From NCBI RefSeq assembly GCF_001865675.1, contig NZ_CP011319.1, positions 2,728,001-2,792,000 on the forward strand: a DNA stretch of 64,000 nucleotides. The letters run 5' to 3'. Shown one piece after another: positions 27,130-35,086 of this stretch (its first letter is position 1; each line of letters starts with the position of its first letter). Position numbers and translations under genes: made by a program. Under the pieces are notes generated by a model, which had not been told where the DNA came from, ran no database searches, and saw nothing but the letters and a program-made list of their open reading frames with translations. The DNA is from Janthinobacterium sp. 1_2014MBL_MicDiv. Lineage in GTDB: Bacteria; Pseudomonadota; Gammaproteobacteria; Burkholderiales; Burkholderiaceae_D.

Positions 27130-28221
27130 TCACACGGCGCTGGCGGTACGTTGTTCGCCGACGATAGCACATAATGCGCGCGCGGCTTGCTCAAAGGCAT
27201 GTTCTGAAATATCGGGCAAGACCAGCGGCGTCGCCTGCGCGTAGCGGCTGAAATTGCGCGCGATCGATTGCCGGTACACGGGGTCGTAATGCTGGACCAG
27301 CAATTCCTCCACCAGCTCGGCCATGCGGCCCGCCGTCGCCAGTTGCTGCCAATGGGCGATTTTCTCGCGGCCATGCAGCTGCGTCAACAGGGCCAGCTGC
27401 ACGTTCAGGCGCGCCGGGTCGCCGACGAAATGCGCGTAATCGTCCATCAGCAGGCGCACGCGCTCGCCGATATCGAGCCGCACGTCGGTGCAGGCGGCCG
27501 CGCGCATCTTTTCCATCAGCGCGTCGGGCACGCGCAAGCGGCCCACTTTCTTGCTTTCGGATTCGATGAACACGGGGAGTGCCGGGTCGAAATGGCGCAA
27601 TTGCTGCCACAGCGCGCTTTCAAACGCCTTTTGCGATGGCTGCTCTTCTTCCGGCAAGCCGCCCAGCACGGAGCCGCGGTGGGCGGCCAAGTGTTCCAGG
27701 TCGATCACTTGCGCACCCTGGCGGTCTAGTACCTGCAGCAGGCGGCTCTTGCCGCTGCCCGTGGGGCCGCACAGCACGTTGATGAAATCGAAACGCTCAG
27801 GCAGGGTGGCCAGCTCGGCGTTCACGTGGCGCCGGTATTCCTTGTAGCCGCCGTCGAGCTGGGTGACGGGCCAGCCGATGCGCGCCAGGATATGCACCAT
27901 GGCGCCGCTGCGGTTGCCGCCGCGCCAGCAATACACGAGCGGTTTCCAGTGCTGCGGATGGCCGAGGAAGCCGTCCTCGATATGCCGCGCAATATTCTGC
28001 GCGATCAGCGCCGCGCCCAGCTTCTTCGCTTCGAAGGCGCTCGCCTGCTTGTACAGGGTACCCACGCGCACGCGCTGCTCGTCGTCCAGCACGGGCAGGT
28101 TGATCGCGCCCGGCAAGTGGTCTTCCGCGAACTCGGACGGGCTGCGCACGTCGATGATGGCATCGAATTCGGTCAGGCGGGGCAGGATATCGCTGAAAGG
28201 CAGGACTGCGGGGTATTTCAT
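27130..28221 (-). CDS. selU: tRNA 2-selenouridine synthase
   Basis: 363 residues (also named mnmH/ybbB). An N-terminal rhodanese domain carries the catalytic loop YCWRGGNRSG with Cys98, matching the essential Cys of E. coli SelU. A P-loop, GPTGSGKS (about 148-155), follows in the C-terminal nucleotide-binding domain. The enzyme converts 2-thiouridine at the wobble position of some tRNAs to 2-selenouridine, by geranylation then selenophosphate attack. It is the first gene of the operon, 45 bp before selD, so this genome segment uses selenium at least for tRNA; selA and selB are not in view. Confidence 0.95.
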   Translation of the reverse strand: MKYPAVLPFSDILPRLTEFDAIIDVRSPSEFAEDHLPGAINLPVLDDEQRVRVGTLYKQASAFEAKKLGAALIAQNIARHIEDGFLGHPQHWKPLVYCWRGGNRSGAMVHILARIGWPVTQLDGGYKEYRRHVNAELATLPERFDFINVLCGPTGSGKSRLLQVLDRQGAQVIDLEHLAAHRGSVLGGLPEEEQPSQKAFESALWQQLRHFDPALPVFIESESKKVGRLRVPDALMEKMRAAACTDVRLDIGERVRLLMDDYAHFVGDPARLNVQLALLTQLHGREKIAHWQQLATAGRMAELVEELLVQHYDPVYRQSIARNFSRYAQATPLVLPDISEHAFEQAARALCAIVGEQRTASAV

Positions 28222-28295
28222 CGTGGCGAGGGCGCTGGCAAGGGGAAACGCATATTATCCCCGATAAACGCCCGTGCCGTCGGTGTTTGCGCCGC

Positions 28296-29429
28296 CTAGC
28301 CTGGTTCTTGCTGCTCCGCAAAGAAATTGAGCAGGCTGTGCGGCGCGTCCTCGCCAAAACACAGGCTGAAGACGCGCCCGGACTCCGCCGCCGCCGCGCT
28401 GCTGCGCGCAAACAGCGCCGTTTCATACGCTTGCAGGGCCGCTTCCACGTCGCCGGGATGGGCCGCCAGCGCCTGCGCCAGCTCGGCGCCGTCGAGCATG
28501 GCGAGGTTGGCGCCTTCGCCGGCGGGCGCCATCAGGTGGGCCGCGTCGCCCAGCAAGGTCACGCCCGGCACGCGCCGCCAGGCATGGTCGGGCGGCAAGG
28601 TATGCACGGGACGGGGCACGGGCGGCGTCTCGCCATCCGTGATCAGCGCCGTCAGCGCCGGCGCCCAGCCGGCAAATTCCGCGGCGACGCGGGCGCGGGC
28701 GGCCGCGGGATCGTCAAAGTCGATGCCGGCCAGCCATGCCTCCGGTTTCTGCAAGGCCACATACGTATGCAGCACGCCATCGGGCTCGCGGTGGGCCTGG
28801 ATGCCCTTGCCGGGCGCCAAGGCAAACAGGGCGCCGGCGCCCACGGCTTGCGCGCTGGCCTGGTGCTGGCGGTCGCTATCGAGCAGATATGTTTCAATGA
28901 AGGACACGCCCGAGTACACGGGCTGCGCGCCGGACAGCAGGGGGCGGACCCGGGACCAGGCGCCGTCCGCGCCCACCAGCAGATCGGTTGTTGCCGTCGC
29001 GCCATCGGCAAAGGTCAGCCGGTGCCTGCCTCCGCCCAGCGCGGTGGCGGCCGCAAGCCTGTGGCCCCAGCGCACGGTGCCGGCCGGCAGCGAGTCGAGC
29101 AGGATGCGGCGCAGCGCGCCGCGCGGCACTTCCGGACGCCCGCCCGTGCCATCGTCGCCCTCGTCGAGCAAGACCGTGCCGTGCATGTCCAGCACCCGGC
29201 TCGCTTCGCCGCCCGCGTGGATGATGGCGCGGAACGCGTCATACAGGCCGGCCGCCCTCAGCGCGCGCTGGCCATTCTCTTCATGAATGTCGAGCATGCC
29301 GCCCTGGCCGCGCGCCTGCGGCGACGCATCCGCTTCATGGATGGTGGCGGCGATGCCGTGGACATGCAGCACGCGGGCGAGCATCAGCCCGCCCAGGCCC
29401 GCGCCGATGATGGTGATGTGTGGATGCAT
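28296..29429 (-). CDS. FAD-dependent monooxygenase, TetX-like
   Basis: 377 residues. The N-terminal Rossmann motif ITIIGAGLGGLMLARVL binds FAD, LLVGADGAWSRVRPLL is the central DG motif, and VTLLGDAAHLMAPAGEGANLAMLDGAEL is the C-terminal GD motif of group A flavoprotein hydroxylases. Such enzymes use NAD(P)H and O2 to hydroxylate aromatic or polyketide substrates; the closest named type is TetX, which inactivates tetracycline. The divergently transcribed TetR-family gene and the operator between them suggest induction by a toxic substrate. Actual drug inactivation is not shown by the sequence. Confidence 0.85.
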   Translation of the reverse strand: MHPHITIIGAGLGGLMLARVLHVHGIAATIHEADASPQARGQGGMLDIHEENGQRALRAAGLYDAFRAIIHAGGEASRVLDMHGTVLLDEGDDGTGGRPEVPRGALRRILLDSLPAGTVRWGHRLAAATALGGGRHRLTFADGATATTDLLVGADGAWSRVRPLLSGAQPVYSGVSFIETYLLDSDRQHQASAQAVGAGALFALAPGKGIQAHREPDGVLHTYVALQKPEAWLAGIDFDDPAAARARVAAEFAGWAPALTALITDGETPPVPRPVHTLPPDHAWRRVPGVTLLGDAAHLMAPAGEGANLAMLDGAELAQALAAHPGDVEAALQAYETALFARSSAAAAESGRVFSLCFGEDAPHSLLNFFAEQQEPG

Positions 29430-29473
29430 GGGAATTCCTTAAGGGGAGGGGCGGGAGCGTTCAACCACATGAA

Positions 29474-29488
29474 TGGAACGGTGTTCCA
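29474..29488. promoter_or_regulatory. Palindromic operator between monooxygenase and TetR genes
   Basis: Perfect inverted repeat TGGAAC-GGT-GTTCCA centred in the 101-bp divergent promoter region. Size and symmetry fit a TetR-dimer operator, and its position would let one repressor control both genes. No experiment or database match was available. Confidence 0.6.
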
Positions 29489-29530
29489 CAAGAATTTTGC
29501 GGCATCGCATCATCTGTGTCAAGATAAGCG

Positions 29531-30214
29531 ATGCTGAAAAATGTAACGAAACCACCACGGCGCGACGCCTCGCTGACGCGCGACACCATCATCGATGCCG
29601 CCATCAGCCTGCTGGACACGGCCGGTGAGAGCGGCCTGACATTCCGCGCCCTGGCCGCGCGTCTGGCCACGGGGCCGGGCGCGATTTACTGGCACATTGC
29701 CAACAAGGACGAGCTGTTCACGGCGGCCAGCGACAGCGTCGTCATGCGCGCCATGGATGCGGTCTTGCCTGGCGCCACGCCGCCAGCCTGCATCCGGGCC
29801 GTGGCGCTGGCCGTGTTCGAGGCGATGGATGCGCATCCGTGGCTGGGCTCGGCGCTGGCGCGCGCGCCGGGCCAGTTGCCCACCGTGCGCATCCTCGAGC
29901 GCCTGGGCCGGCAAGTGGACGCGCTGGGCGTGCCGGCAGAGCGGCAATGGCTGGCCGCCTGCACGCTGCTCAATTATCTGCTGGGCGTGAGCGGGCAGAA
30001 TGCGGCCAACGCCGCCATCGGCCGCGCGAGCGGCCTGGACAGGCCCCATTTCCTCGACAGCCTATCGGCCGCGTGGTCGCGCCTCGATGCGCAGGCGTTT
30101 CCGTTTGCGCGCAAGGTGGCGGGGCAGTTGCGCGCGCACGACGACCGCGAGGATTTCCTGGCCGGCATCGACCTGATCGTGCATGGCATGCAGGCGCTGC
30201 AGGCGGGCCGCTAG
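29531..30214 (+). CDS. TetR family transcriptional regulator
   Basis: 227 residues. The helix-turn-helix lies at about 15-60 (TIIDAAISLLDTAGESGLTFRALAARLATGPGAIYWHIANKDEL); the LTFRALAARL...IYWHIANKDEL form is that of TetR/AcrR regulators related to TetR itself. The C-terminal helical ligand domain spans 80-220. It probably represses itself and the divergent FAD monooxygenase through the palindrome at 29474-29488. Its stop codon shares the tetranucleotide CTAG with the stop of the convergent lrgB gene. The inducer is unknown. Confidence 0.9.
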   Translation: MLKNVTKPPRRDASLTRDTIIDAAISLLDTAGESGLTFRALAARLATGPGAIYWHIANKDELFTAASDSVVMRAMDAVLPGATPPACIRAVALAVFEAMDAHPWLGSALARAPGQLPTVRILERLGRQVDALGVPAERQWLAACTLLNYLLGVSGQNAANAAIGRASGLDRPHFLDSLSAAWSRLDAQAFPFARKVAGQLRAHDDREDFLAGIDLIVHGMQALQAGR

Positions 30215-30900
30215 CCCAGCAGGCGTCCCAGCAGCGGCGCCAGCAAGACCGTCACGACGCCGGAAAAAATCATCGTCAGGCTGGCCACGGCGCCTTCTTC
30301 CGTGCCCACGCGGCGCGCCACGGACAGGCCGAAGCCGTGCGCGGCCGCGCCATACGGGGCGCCCCGGGCGATGCGCATGCGCAGGGGCAGCAGTTTCAGC
30401 AGCGGTTTGCCCAGCATCAAGCCAAACAAGCCCGTCATCACGACAAAGATGCCCGTCAGCTGGGCCGAGCCGCCCATGTGGCGCGACGCTTCCAGCGCGA
30501 ACGGCGTCGACACGGAACGCGCCAGCAGGCTGCGCGCCATGTCGCCGTGCACGCCCAGCAAGCGGTCCAGCAGCAGGGTGGCGGCGACCGAAGCCACGAT
30601 GCCGGCGCAGCTGCCCAGCGACAAGGCCAGCCAGTGCTTGCGGATCAGTTTGCGCTCCTGGAAGATGGGCAGCGCGAACGCCACAGTGGCAGGCCCCAGC
30701 AGCCAAGGCAGCCAGCGCGTCTCGCCGAAGTACGTGGCGAACGGCGTCGCCGTCGCCTGCACGATGACGATCAGGATGGCCGAGGTGCAGATGGCCGGCG
30801 TCAGCAGGAAGTGCGGGTGGCGCTTGTGCACGGCCTGGTTGGCATAGAACAGCACCAGGGTCAGCAGCAAAAACAGCAGGGACAAGACGAGGGTGCTCAT
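30211..30900 (-). CDS. LrgB/CidB family membrane protein
   Basis: 229 residues, about seven hydrophobic helices. The family core LLGPATVAFALPIFQERKLI, LLARSVSTPFALEASRHMGG and APYGAAAHGFGLSVARRVGTEEGAVASL is clearly present. LrgB/CidB proteins work with LrgA/CidA in control of murein hydrolase activity, cell death and, in plastids and bacteria, export of glycolate or pyruvate-type acids. The start overlaps the lrgA stop in ATGA. The stop overlaps the stop of the TetR gene. Confidence 0.92.
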   Translation of the reverse strand: MSTLVLSLLFLLLTLVLFYANQAVHKRHPHFLLTPAICTSAILIVIVQATATPFATYFGETRWLPWLLGPATVAFALPIFQERKLIRKHWLALSLGSCAGIVASVAATLLLDRLLGVHGDMARSLLARSVSTPFALEASRHMGGSAQLTGIFVVMTGLFGLMLGKPLLKLLPLRMRIARGAPYGAAAHGFGLSVARRVGTEEGAVASLTMIFSGVVTVLLAPLLGRLLG

Positions 30901-31355
30901 GCTGCTGCCCTGGCATTGCGCTGGCGCCGCAGTGTTTGCAGGCGCAGCCGGCGCTCATAGCGGCACACCCATTCCACGGTCAGCGCCGTGGCCAGCATCA
31001 CGCAGGCAAAGCCCAGGCCGATGTTCACGAACAGCATCAAGCCCTGTGACTTCAACAGCTGCGTAAATTGCACCACCGATACCACCAGCGGGATGAAGAA
31101 CAGCAGCATATTGGCCAGCAGCCAGTTGGCGCCCAGCTCGATGGCGGCCGGCCGCACCCAACCCGCCAGCAGCAGGGCCACCAGCACGAACAGGCCGACG
31201 ACGCCGCCGGAAAACGGCAAGTGCAAGGCGGCGGCCGCCTGGTCGGCCAGCCACCAGGCGGCGATCAGCACGCCCACTTGCCACAGCGTCTGCGCCGGCT
31301 GGCGCCAGGCGGGCATGGAGGGCAGGGTGGCGACAGGATGGGGGACGGCTTTCAC
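30897..31355 (-). CDS. LrgA/CidA family membrane protein
   Basis: 152 residues with four hydrophobic helices. LPFSGGVVGLFVLVALLLAGW and LGANWLLANMLLFFIPLVVSVVQF are the holin-like CidA/LrgA signatures. The C-terminus is strongly basic. It is the first gene of a two-gene operon with lrgB and is divergent from a LysR regulator, the same arrangement as CidR with cidAB. Confidence 0.9.
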   Translation of the reverse strand: MKAVPHPVATLPSMPAWRQPAQTLWQVGVLIAAWWLADQAAAALHLPFSGGVVGLFVLVALLLAGWVRPAAIELGANWLLANMLLFFIPLVVSVVQFTQLLKSQGLMLFVNIGLGFACVMLATALTVEWVCRYERRLRLQTLRRQRNARAAA

Positions 31356-31458
31356 GGCGGGCTTTCAAGTTGCAGGGGGAAGTTTTCATTGTAGGGATTG
31401 CACATCAAAAGATAAAATGACTTAAACTCATGATCATCATTCGATATTGGAATGCATC

Positions 31459-32367
31459 ATGGATATCCGCTCCCTGCGCTACTTCGTCGAAGTGGTCGAG
31501 CAGAACAGTTTTACGCGCGCGGCCGCCCGGCTGCACGTGACGCAGCCCACCGTCAGCAAGATGATCCAGCAGCTCGAACAGTCGCTGGACCTGGCCCTGC
31601 TGGACCGCGCCGGCAAGCGCTTTACCCTGACGGATGCGGGCCAGGTGGTGCTGTCGCGCGCGCATGAGCTGCTGGCCCTGCATGCGGAACTGAAGGTGGA
31701 ATTGCGCGACCTGCAGCAGCTGGAGCGTGGCGAGCTGCGCGTGGGCGTGTCGCCGCAGACCCATTCCACGCTGGCGCCGTGGCTGGCCGAATACCACCAG
31801 CGTTATCCGGGCATCGAGCTGAAGATGTATGAAAGCGGCACGCAAGCCATCGAGCGCGACTTGCGCACGGGCACGGTGGAGCTGGGCACCATGCTCGACT
31901 ACCCGGGCAATGCAGCCACCTGGCAGGATTTCGACGCCTTGCCCCTCGTGCGCTCGCCCCTGTGCCTGCTGGCACCGGCCGACAGCGTCTGGCGCGGCCG
32001 CGCGGCCGTGGCCCTGGCCGAGCTGGCCGACAGTCCCTTCGTGTTCTACGGTGCCTCGTTCGCCCTGAACGACATCGTGCTCGACGCCTGCCAGCGCGCC
32101 GGTTTCGTGCCGCGCATCGCCGGCCGCAGTGGGCAGTGGGATTTCATCGCCTCGCTGGTGCGCCTGGGCGTGGGCATCTGCCTGCTGCCGAAGATGTATT
32201 GCGACACGCTCGACGCCGCGCAATTTGCCGTCATCCCGCTCGAAGGCCCGCCCGTGGAGTGGAATTTGATGCTGGCCTGGCGCCGCGGCGGCCGGCTGTC
32301 GTTCGCCGCGCGCGCCTGGCTCGATCTCGTCAGGGCGCACATGGCGCCGCCCGGGCGATTACAATAG
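31459..32367 (+). CDS. LysR family regulator (CidR-like)
   Basis: 302 residues. The winged helix-turn-helix at 1-65 (MDIRSLRYFVEVVEQNSFTRAAARLHVTQPTVSKMIQQLE) is followed by a type 2 periplasmic-binding-like effector domain (about 90-295). The ATG at 31459 follows GGAA; a TTG 12 bp upstream is possible. The 103-bp spacer to lrgA holds the palindrome ATGATCAT at 31430-31437, a possible part of a LysR binding region. It likely activates lrgAB in response to a metabolite such as acetate-related acids, as for CidR; this is inference from context. Confidence 0.9.
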   Translation: MDIRSLRYFVEVVEQNSFTRAAARLHVTQPTVSKMIQQLEQSLDLALLDRAGKRFTLTDAGQVVLSRAHELLALHAELKVELRDLQQLERGELRVGVSPQTHSTLAPWLAEYHQRYPGIELKMYESGTQAIERDLRTGTVELGTMLDYPGNAATWQDFDALPLVRSPLCLLAPADSVWRGRAAVALAELADSPFVFYGASFALNDIVLDACQRAGFVPRIAGRSGQWDFIASLVRLGVGICLLPKMYCDTLDAAQFAVIPLEGPPVEWNLMLAWRRGGRLSFAARAWLDLVRAHMAPPGRLQ

Positions 32368-32392
32368 GCGCTCGCCAACTACCGCCAAACAC

Positions 32393-33211
32393 ATGAAGAA
32401 CATCGGTAACGCCAAACTCAAGCGCACGGCAGGCTCATTGCTGCTGGGATTGCTGTGCACTGTGGGCCTGATGAGCGAGATGGGCCATGCCCAGGCCGCC
32501 ATTCCCGTTTATGGCTACTTCGTCAAGAATAGCTATCCGCACGATCCCCGCGCCTTCACCCAGGGCCTGCTGTTCAAGGATGGCCACCTGTATGAAAGCA
32601 CGGGCCAGAATGGCCAGTCGTCGTTGCGCAAGGTGGACCTGGCGACGGGCAGGGTGCTGCAGCGGGCCATGCTGGACAAGAATGTGTTTGGTGAAGGCAT
32701 CACGGCCGTGGGCGACGAGATCCTCGGCCTGACGTGGACGTCGCAGACCGGCTATGTGTTCGACCAGAAAACCTTCCAGCTGAAGCGCACTTTCAGCTAC
32801 AAGGGCGAAGGCTGGGGCCTGGCCAGCGACGGCAAGGCCGTTTACATGAGCGACGGCACGTCCGCCATCCGCGTGCTGAACCCGAAGACCCTGGCCGAGG
32901 TGCGCCGTGTCGAGGTGAAGGCCGAAGGCCGTCCCATCGAGCGCCTGAATGAACTGGAAATGGTCAATGGCGAGCTGTTCGCCAATGTATGGGGCGCGGA
33001 CGTGATCGCCCGCATCGACCCGGCCAGCGGCAAGGTGGTGGGCTGGATCGACCTGACGGGCCTGCTGCCGCCCGAACAGCGGGGCACGGCCAATCCCGAC
33101 GCCGTGCTCAACGGCATCGCCTGGGATGCGCGCGGCAAGCGCCTGTTTGTCACGGGGAAATTGTGGCCGAAGCTGTTCGAGATCGAGCTGATCGAGATCC
33201 AGCGCCATTGA
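32393..33211 (+). CDS. Secreted glutaminyl-peptide cyclotransferase (plant-type)
   Basis: 272 residues. A signal peptide ends near AQAA (about 36). The mature part is a five-bladed propeller of the plant/bacterial glutamine cyclotransferase family, with the signatures YPHDPRAFTQGLLFKDGHLYESTG, GEGITAVGDEILGLTW and LNELEMVNGELFANVW. The enzyme cyclises N-terminal Gln (or Glu) to pyroglutamate with loss of ammonia. It probably acts in the periplasm. It lies 25 bp after the LysR gene but with a different role; co-transcription is possible. Confidence 0.9.
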   Translation: MKNIGNAKLKRTAGSLLLGLLCTVGLMSEMGHAQAAIPVYGYFVKNSYPHDPRAFTQGLLFKDGHLYESTGQNGQSSLRKVDLATGRVLQRAMLDKNVFGEGITAVGDEILGLTWTSQTGYVFDQKTFQLKRTFSYKGEGWGLASDGKAVYMSDGTSAIRVLNPKTLAEVRRVEVKAEGRPIERLNELEMVNGELFANVWGADVIARIDPASGKVVGWIDLTGLLPPEQRGTANPDAVLNGIAWDARGKRLFVTGKLWPKLFEIELIEIQRH

Positions 33212-33292
33212 TGTTTCCTGCGGGACAGTGTTGCTGGGGATGAATCGTTTATGATGTTCATCCTTCGCCCGGTGCGACCTTTACAGGATGCC

Positions 33293-34153
33293 ATGCTGTC
33301 CCTACCTTTACGCCGCCTGGCGGCTGCCGCCGTCCTGGCCGCCGTCATCTTGCCCGCCGCGCAGGCGCAAACACCGTACGTGCCGGTGAGCAAACAATAT
33401 GGCGACTTCGTCGTCACCAACGACCGCCACGACCCGCTCGTCACCTTGACTTTCCGCAAGCAGGGCTATTGGCCCGGCGGCGCGCGCGAAGTGGTGGAAG
33501 TGCGGCCCCTGCCGGCCACGCGCGAAGGCCAGCCCATGCTGCTGGCGTTTACCAAGGGCTATACGGGCCAGGGCACCATCCTCATCGGCGTGCAGAACGG
33601 CGAACCGCTGATGCGTCCCGTCAGCCCCCTGCAGCGCGACAGCATGGTGCGCACGGAGCGCGACCCGGAATGGGGCGTGCCGCAGCGGGGCCGCGACAGC
33701 CTGCTGCTGTTTGCCCGCGACGGACGGGCGCTCGATACGCGCACGGGCGAGCTGCTGTGGTTTGACGTGCAGGGCGTCGTCACCGGCGATTATCCGAATG
33801 CCATGCTGGTGTCCGTCTCGCCCGACAGGCAGCGCGCCGCCTACCTGTCGAATGCGCTGACCAAGGTGAAGATCATCGTTGCCACGCGCGACGACGGCAT
33901 CGCCGGCGCCCTGGCCTTGCCGCCCGATACCTACCAGCGCTGGCTGAAGCCGCTGTCGGACAAGGCGTCCGAGCAGGCGCACGTCGCCATCAAGGCGGGC
34001 AAGGGCCGCACGGATTCGAACCGCATCCGGCGCGAACTGGAACTGGCCTGGTTTGGCGAGCAATTTCAATGGAAACAGGGCCAGCACGGCTGGCAAGTGA
34101 CGGGCCTGGGCCTGACGACCACGCCTGTCGCCGCACAAGGAGCACAGCCATGA
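33293..34153 (+). CDS. Uncharacterised secreted protein
   Basis: 286 residues with a signal peptide (LSLPLRRLAAAAVLAAVILPAAQAQ, cleaved near 26). The mature protein has no transmembrane helix and no family I recognise. It contains a repeated-looking beta-rich section (VSVSPDRQRAAYLSNALTKVKIIV) that hints at a propeller-like fold, and an Arg/Lys-rich C-terminal part. The ATG at 33293 follows AGGAT and begins the signal peptide. Its stop overlaps the start of a lipoprotein gene in ATGA, so the two proteins probably act together in the cell envelope. Confidence 0.75.
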   Translation: MLSLPLRRLAAAAVLAAVILPAAQAQTPYVPVSKQYGDFVVTNDRHDPLVTLTFRKQGYWPGGAREVVEVRPLPATREGQPMLLAFTKGYTGQGTILIGVQNGEPLMRPVSPLQRDSMVRTERDPEWGVPQRGRDSLLLFARDGRALDTRTGELLWFDVQGVVTGDYPNAMLVSVSPDRQRAAYLSNALTKVKIIVATRDDGIAGALALPPDTYQRWLKPLSDKASEQAHVAIKAGKGRTDSNRIRRELELAWFGEQFQWKQGQHGWQVTGLGLTTTPVAAQGAQP

Positions 34154-34803
34154 AAATCCATCACCTCCTCTGCGCCTGCCTTGCCGCGGGCTTGCTGGCC
34201 GGCTGCGTGCATGGCGAAATGTTCCCCAGGGATTACCTGGCGCAAGACATCGACAGGCAGCAGGCGTTGCTGGAACTGGACGTCGCCTTCGAACAGGCGC
34301 CCGACTACAAGCTGACGTCGCGCAGCTCGGCCCGCGCCGACGGCAGCCTCGAGTACTCGGGGGCTCCGCATATCGTCGTGCCGTTCTACCAGAAGGGCCT
34401 CGGCTTCGACCAGGGTTTTGCCGGCACCTACATCTTTGCCGTCGTGTATCCGGTTGCCAAGGTCGAGACGGCCACGGCCAGCAGCCGCGTCTTCGGCCAG
34501 CAAGTCGATGGATCGCAGCAGGGCGGCCAGCGCTACCGCTTCCGCGTGCCGGGCAAGGCGCAGTGGAACAGCAATGAAACCTTCATGCTGAGCTTTGCGC
34601 GCAAGGACCGCCGCGAGGAAATCACCTTCCGTTTCAGCAACGAAAAAAGCTGTCCATCCGCCTTCAAGGCCATCACGCCACGCTATGGTTTTCCGATCAG
34701 CGTCAGCGCCACCTTCAAGGATGGCAAGGGTTGCCTGAAAGTGTGCGACAGCCGCGACCAGTATCCGGGCTTCTGCGCCTTCCAGCCGCCGCCAGCCGCC
34801 TGA
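34150..34803 (+). CDS. Uncharacterised lipoprotein
   Basis: 217 residues. The signal sequence ends in the lipobox LLAGC (lipidated Cys near 19). The mature part shows no known domain; it contains a GFAGTYIFAVVYPVAKVETATA segment and a C-terminal Cys pair region (CLKVCDSRDQYPGFC). The ATG at 34150 overlaps the previous stop and follows AAGGAG. A hairpin 18 bp after the stop probably ends the transcript. Confidence 0.75.
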   Translation: MKIHHLLCACLAAGLLAGCVHGEMFPRDYLAQDIDRQQALLELDVAFEQAPDYKLTSRSSARADGSLEYSGAPHIVVPFYQKGLGFDQGFAGTYIFAVVYPVAKVETATASSRVFGQQVDGSQQGGQRYRFRVPGKAQWNSNETFMLSFARKDRREEITFRFSNEKSCPSAFKAITPRYGFPISVSATFKDGKGCLKVCDSRDQYPGFCAFQPPPAA

Positions 34804-34821
34804 CTATCATCATGCAAGCCA

Positions 34822-34843
34822 CGCGCCGGCGCTTGCCGGCGCG
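34822..34843 (+). terminator. Terminator-like hairpin after the lipoprotein gene
   Basis: Inverted repeat CGCGCCGGC / GCCGGCGCG with a GCTT loop, 18 bp after the stop. There is no proper T-run afterwards, so it may be a weak or Rho-assisted terminator. Confidence 0.5.
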
Positions 34844-35086
34844 GCGCTTATACACGTGCGCCTGGCCGGAAATCTCTCCAATTGTCATCGAATTGCGCAT
34901 AAACCCCACCTTTTGCCAGGCTAGCCTGGCTGGAAATTGACGCAGATCAATTCCCGCATCGGCATGCAACTCTTGCCGCAAAAACATCTTTCCTAAGCGT
35001 ATTATATTCTTGCCGTTTTCAGCGCACCTTGCATGGCGCGGCGACGGCCTGACATCCGAAACGCCTCATCCCGTGGAGAGACCAGA

